From Spirulinaceae cyanobacterium SM2_1_0 (lineage in GTDB: Bacteria; Cyanobacteriota; Cyanobacteriia; Cyanobacteriales; Spirulinaceae): a stretch of 42,910 nt of DNA. Shown one piece after another: positions 42,808-42,910 of the stretch. The notes beneath the pieces were generated by a model. That model was not told the origin of the DNA. It searched no databases and worked only from the letters and a program-made list of their open reading frames with translations. The DNA is taken from positions 1-42,910 of the forward strand of contig JAAUTY010000042.1 in the NCBI GenBank assembly GCA_012031265.1. Reading direction: 5' to 3'. Both the position numbers and the translations under genes were made by a program. Within the stretch, counting starts at the first letter, position 1. Each line of letters starts with the position of its first letter.

Positions 42808-42910
42808 GTATAAATACTCAGGGGTTGACAGGGGTGAGAGACTGAAAAGAAAAATGGACTCAGCTAAAGAAAGAAAACTCAAGTACTACCTTAAAGAAGC
42901 CGCCAAGCTG
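42785..42910 (+). mobile_element. Left end of an ISKra4-type insertion sequence (partial)
   Basis: The end begins GGGAGCATCCCACCTTGGC (42785-42803). It matches the ends of the MITE-like element at 4037-4229 at most positions. Transposase-like coding begins 70 bp inside. The upstream gene's last codons (EHPTLA) and its stop are read from this end. The family name rests on the transposase start; the right end is outside the window. Confidence 0.5.
42854..42910 (+). CDS. Transposase N-terminus, probably ISKra4 family (partial)
   Basis: Nineteen codons from ATG 42854 to the window edge give MDSAKERKLKYYLKEAAKL. The K-rich first helix followed by a leucine at the edge is reminiscent of how cyanobacterial ISKra4-family transposases begin, where a helix leads into an LYEET block. 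Too little is visible for certainty. A purine-rich stretch (GAAAAGAAAA) directly before the ATG may serve as a weak ribosome-binding site. Confidence 0.45.
   Translation, partial: MDSAKERKLKYYLKEAAKL

Noticed and set aside
1-42910. CRISPR arrays, rRNA or tRNA genes
   Set aside because: No regularly spaced direct repeats and no cloverleaf or TTCGA-type T-arm sequence were found on reading both strands.
1-42910. The many GCGATCGC palindromes as regulatory sites
   Set aside because: They are HIP1, a genome-wide cyanobacterial word found in genes and gaps alike; they support the taxonomic call but mark no particular site.

Overview
The window is a chromosomal segment of a cyanobacterium. The evidence is the very frequent HIP1 octamer (GCGATCGC), an ADP-glucose pyrophosphorylase of cyanobacterial type, small cyanobacteria-typical proteins (CRR7-like, DUF3288, DUF2103, a second-type ClpS), two Tic20-like proteins, a hopanoid radical-SAM enzyme (HpnH), a CHAT-STAND-WD40 protein and a giant PA14/NIDO exoprotein. 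Most genes are GC-rich housekeeping genes, packed on both strands. No rRNA, tRNA or CRISPR array was seen. The genus cannot be given safely.

Region 1 (1-4290) is an accessory island. It holds the tail of an ISL3-type transposase, a UPF0175/DUF3368 toxin-antitoxin pair, an attC-like imperfect palindrome, two overlapping genes that both carry a domain resembling the DNA sulfur-binding domain of ScoMcrA-type restriction enzymes (one without a nuclease, one fused to HNH), a VapC toxin with a frameshifted antitoxin, a ~175-bp direct repeat around that VapC locus, and a small MITE-like element.

Region 2 (4288-7620) is metabolic: glgC, an RfbD-like sugar reductase, a CRR7-like protein and an HD hydrolase. 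Region 3 (7634-13224) is a ~1,500-residue CHAT/nSTAND/transmembrane/WD40 protein split by one frameshift, tail-to-tail with a PhyH-like dioxygenase. Region 4 (13561-18138) has rplI with a clear terminator, a Crp/Fnr regulator, a PotD-like solute-binding protein, a secreted protein and folK. Region 5 (18136-19025) is a nest of dispersed repeats and a MITE.

Region 6 (19026-35747) is mostly housekeeping: hpnH, a GNAT enzyme with a MinD-like ATPase whose Walker lysine is replaced, DUF3288, mrp-rodA, paired Tic20-like genes, an FAH-family enzyme, rpsF, an alpha/beta hydrolase, a 715-residue GAF protein, an SMP-30 lactonase, clpS-DUF2103, ruvC and yvcK-tsaE (tsaE with an apparent 1-nt insertion near its start). 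Region 7 (36193-42910) is a 2,204-codon exoprotein (DUF4114-like, a degenerate metalloprotease-like motif, seven PA14-like domains plus a remnant, NIDO). Its NIDO domain stops inside what looks like the left end of an ISKra4-type insertion sequence.

Functionally, the left end looks like a defence and plasticity island next to core metabolism. Disrupted reading frames (VapC antitoxin, WD40 protein, tsaE, and perhaps a small membrane ORF) recur across the window. They should be checked against reads before any is called a true pseudogene.
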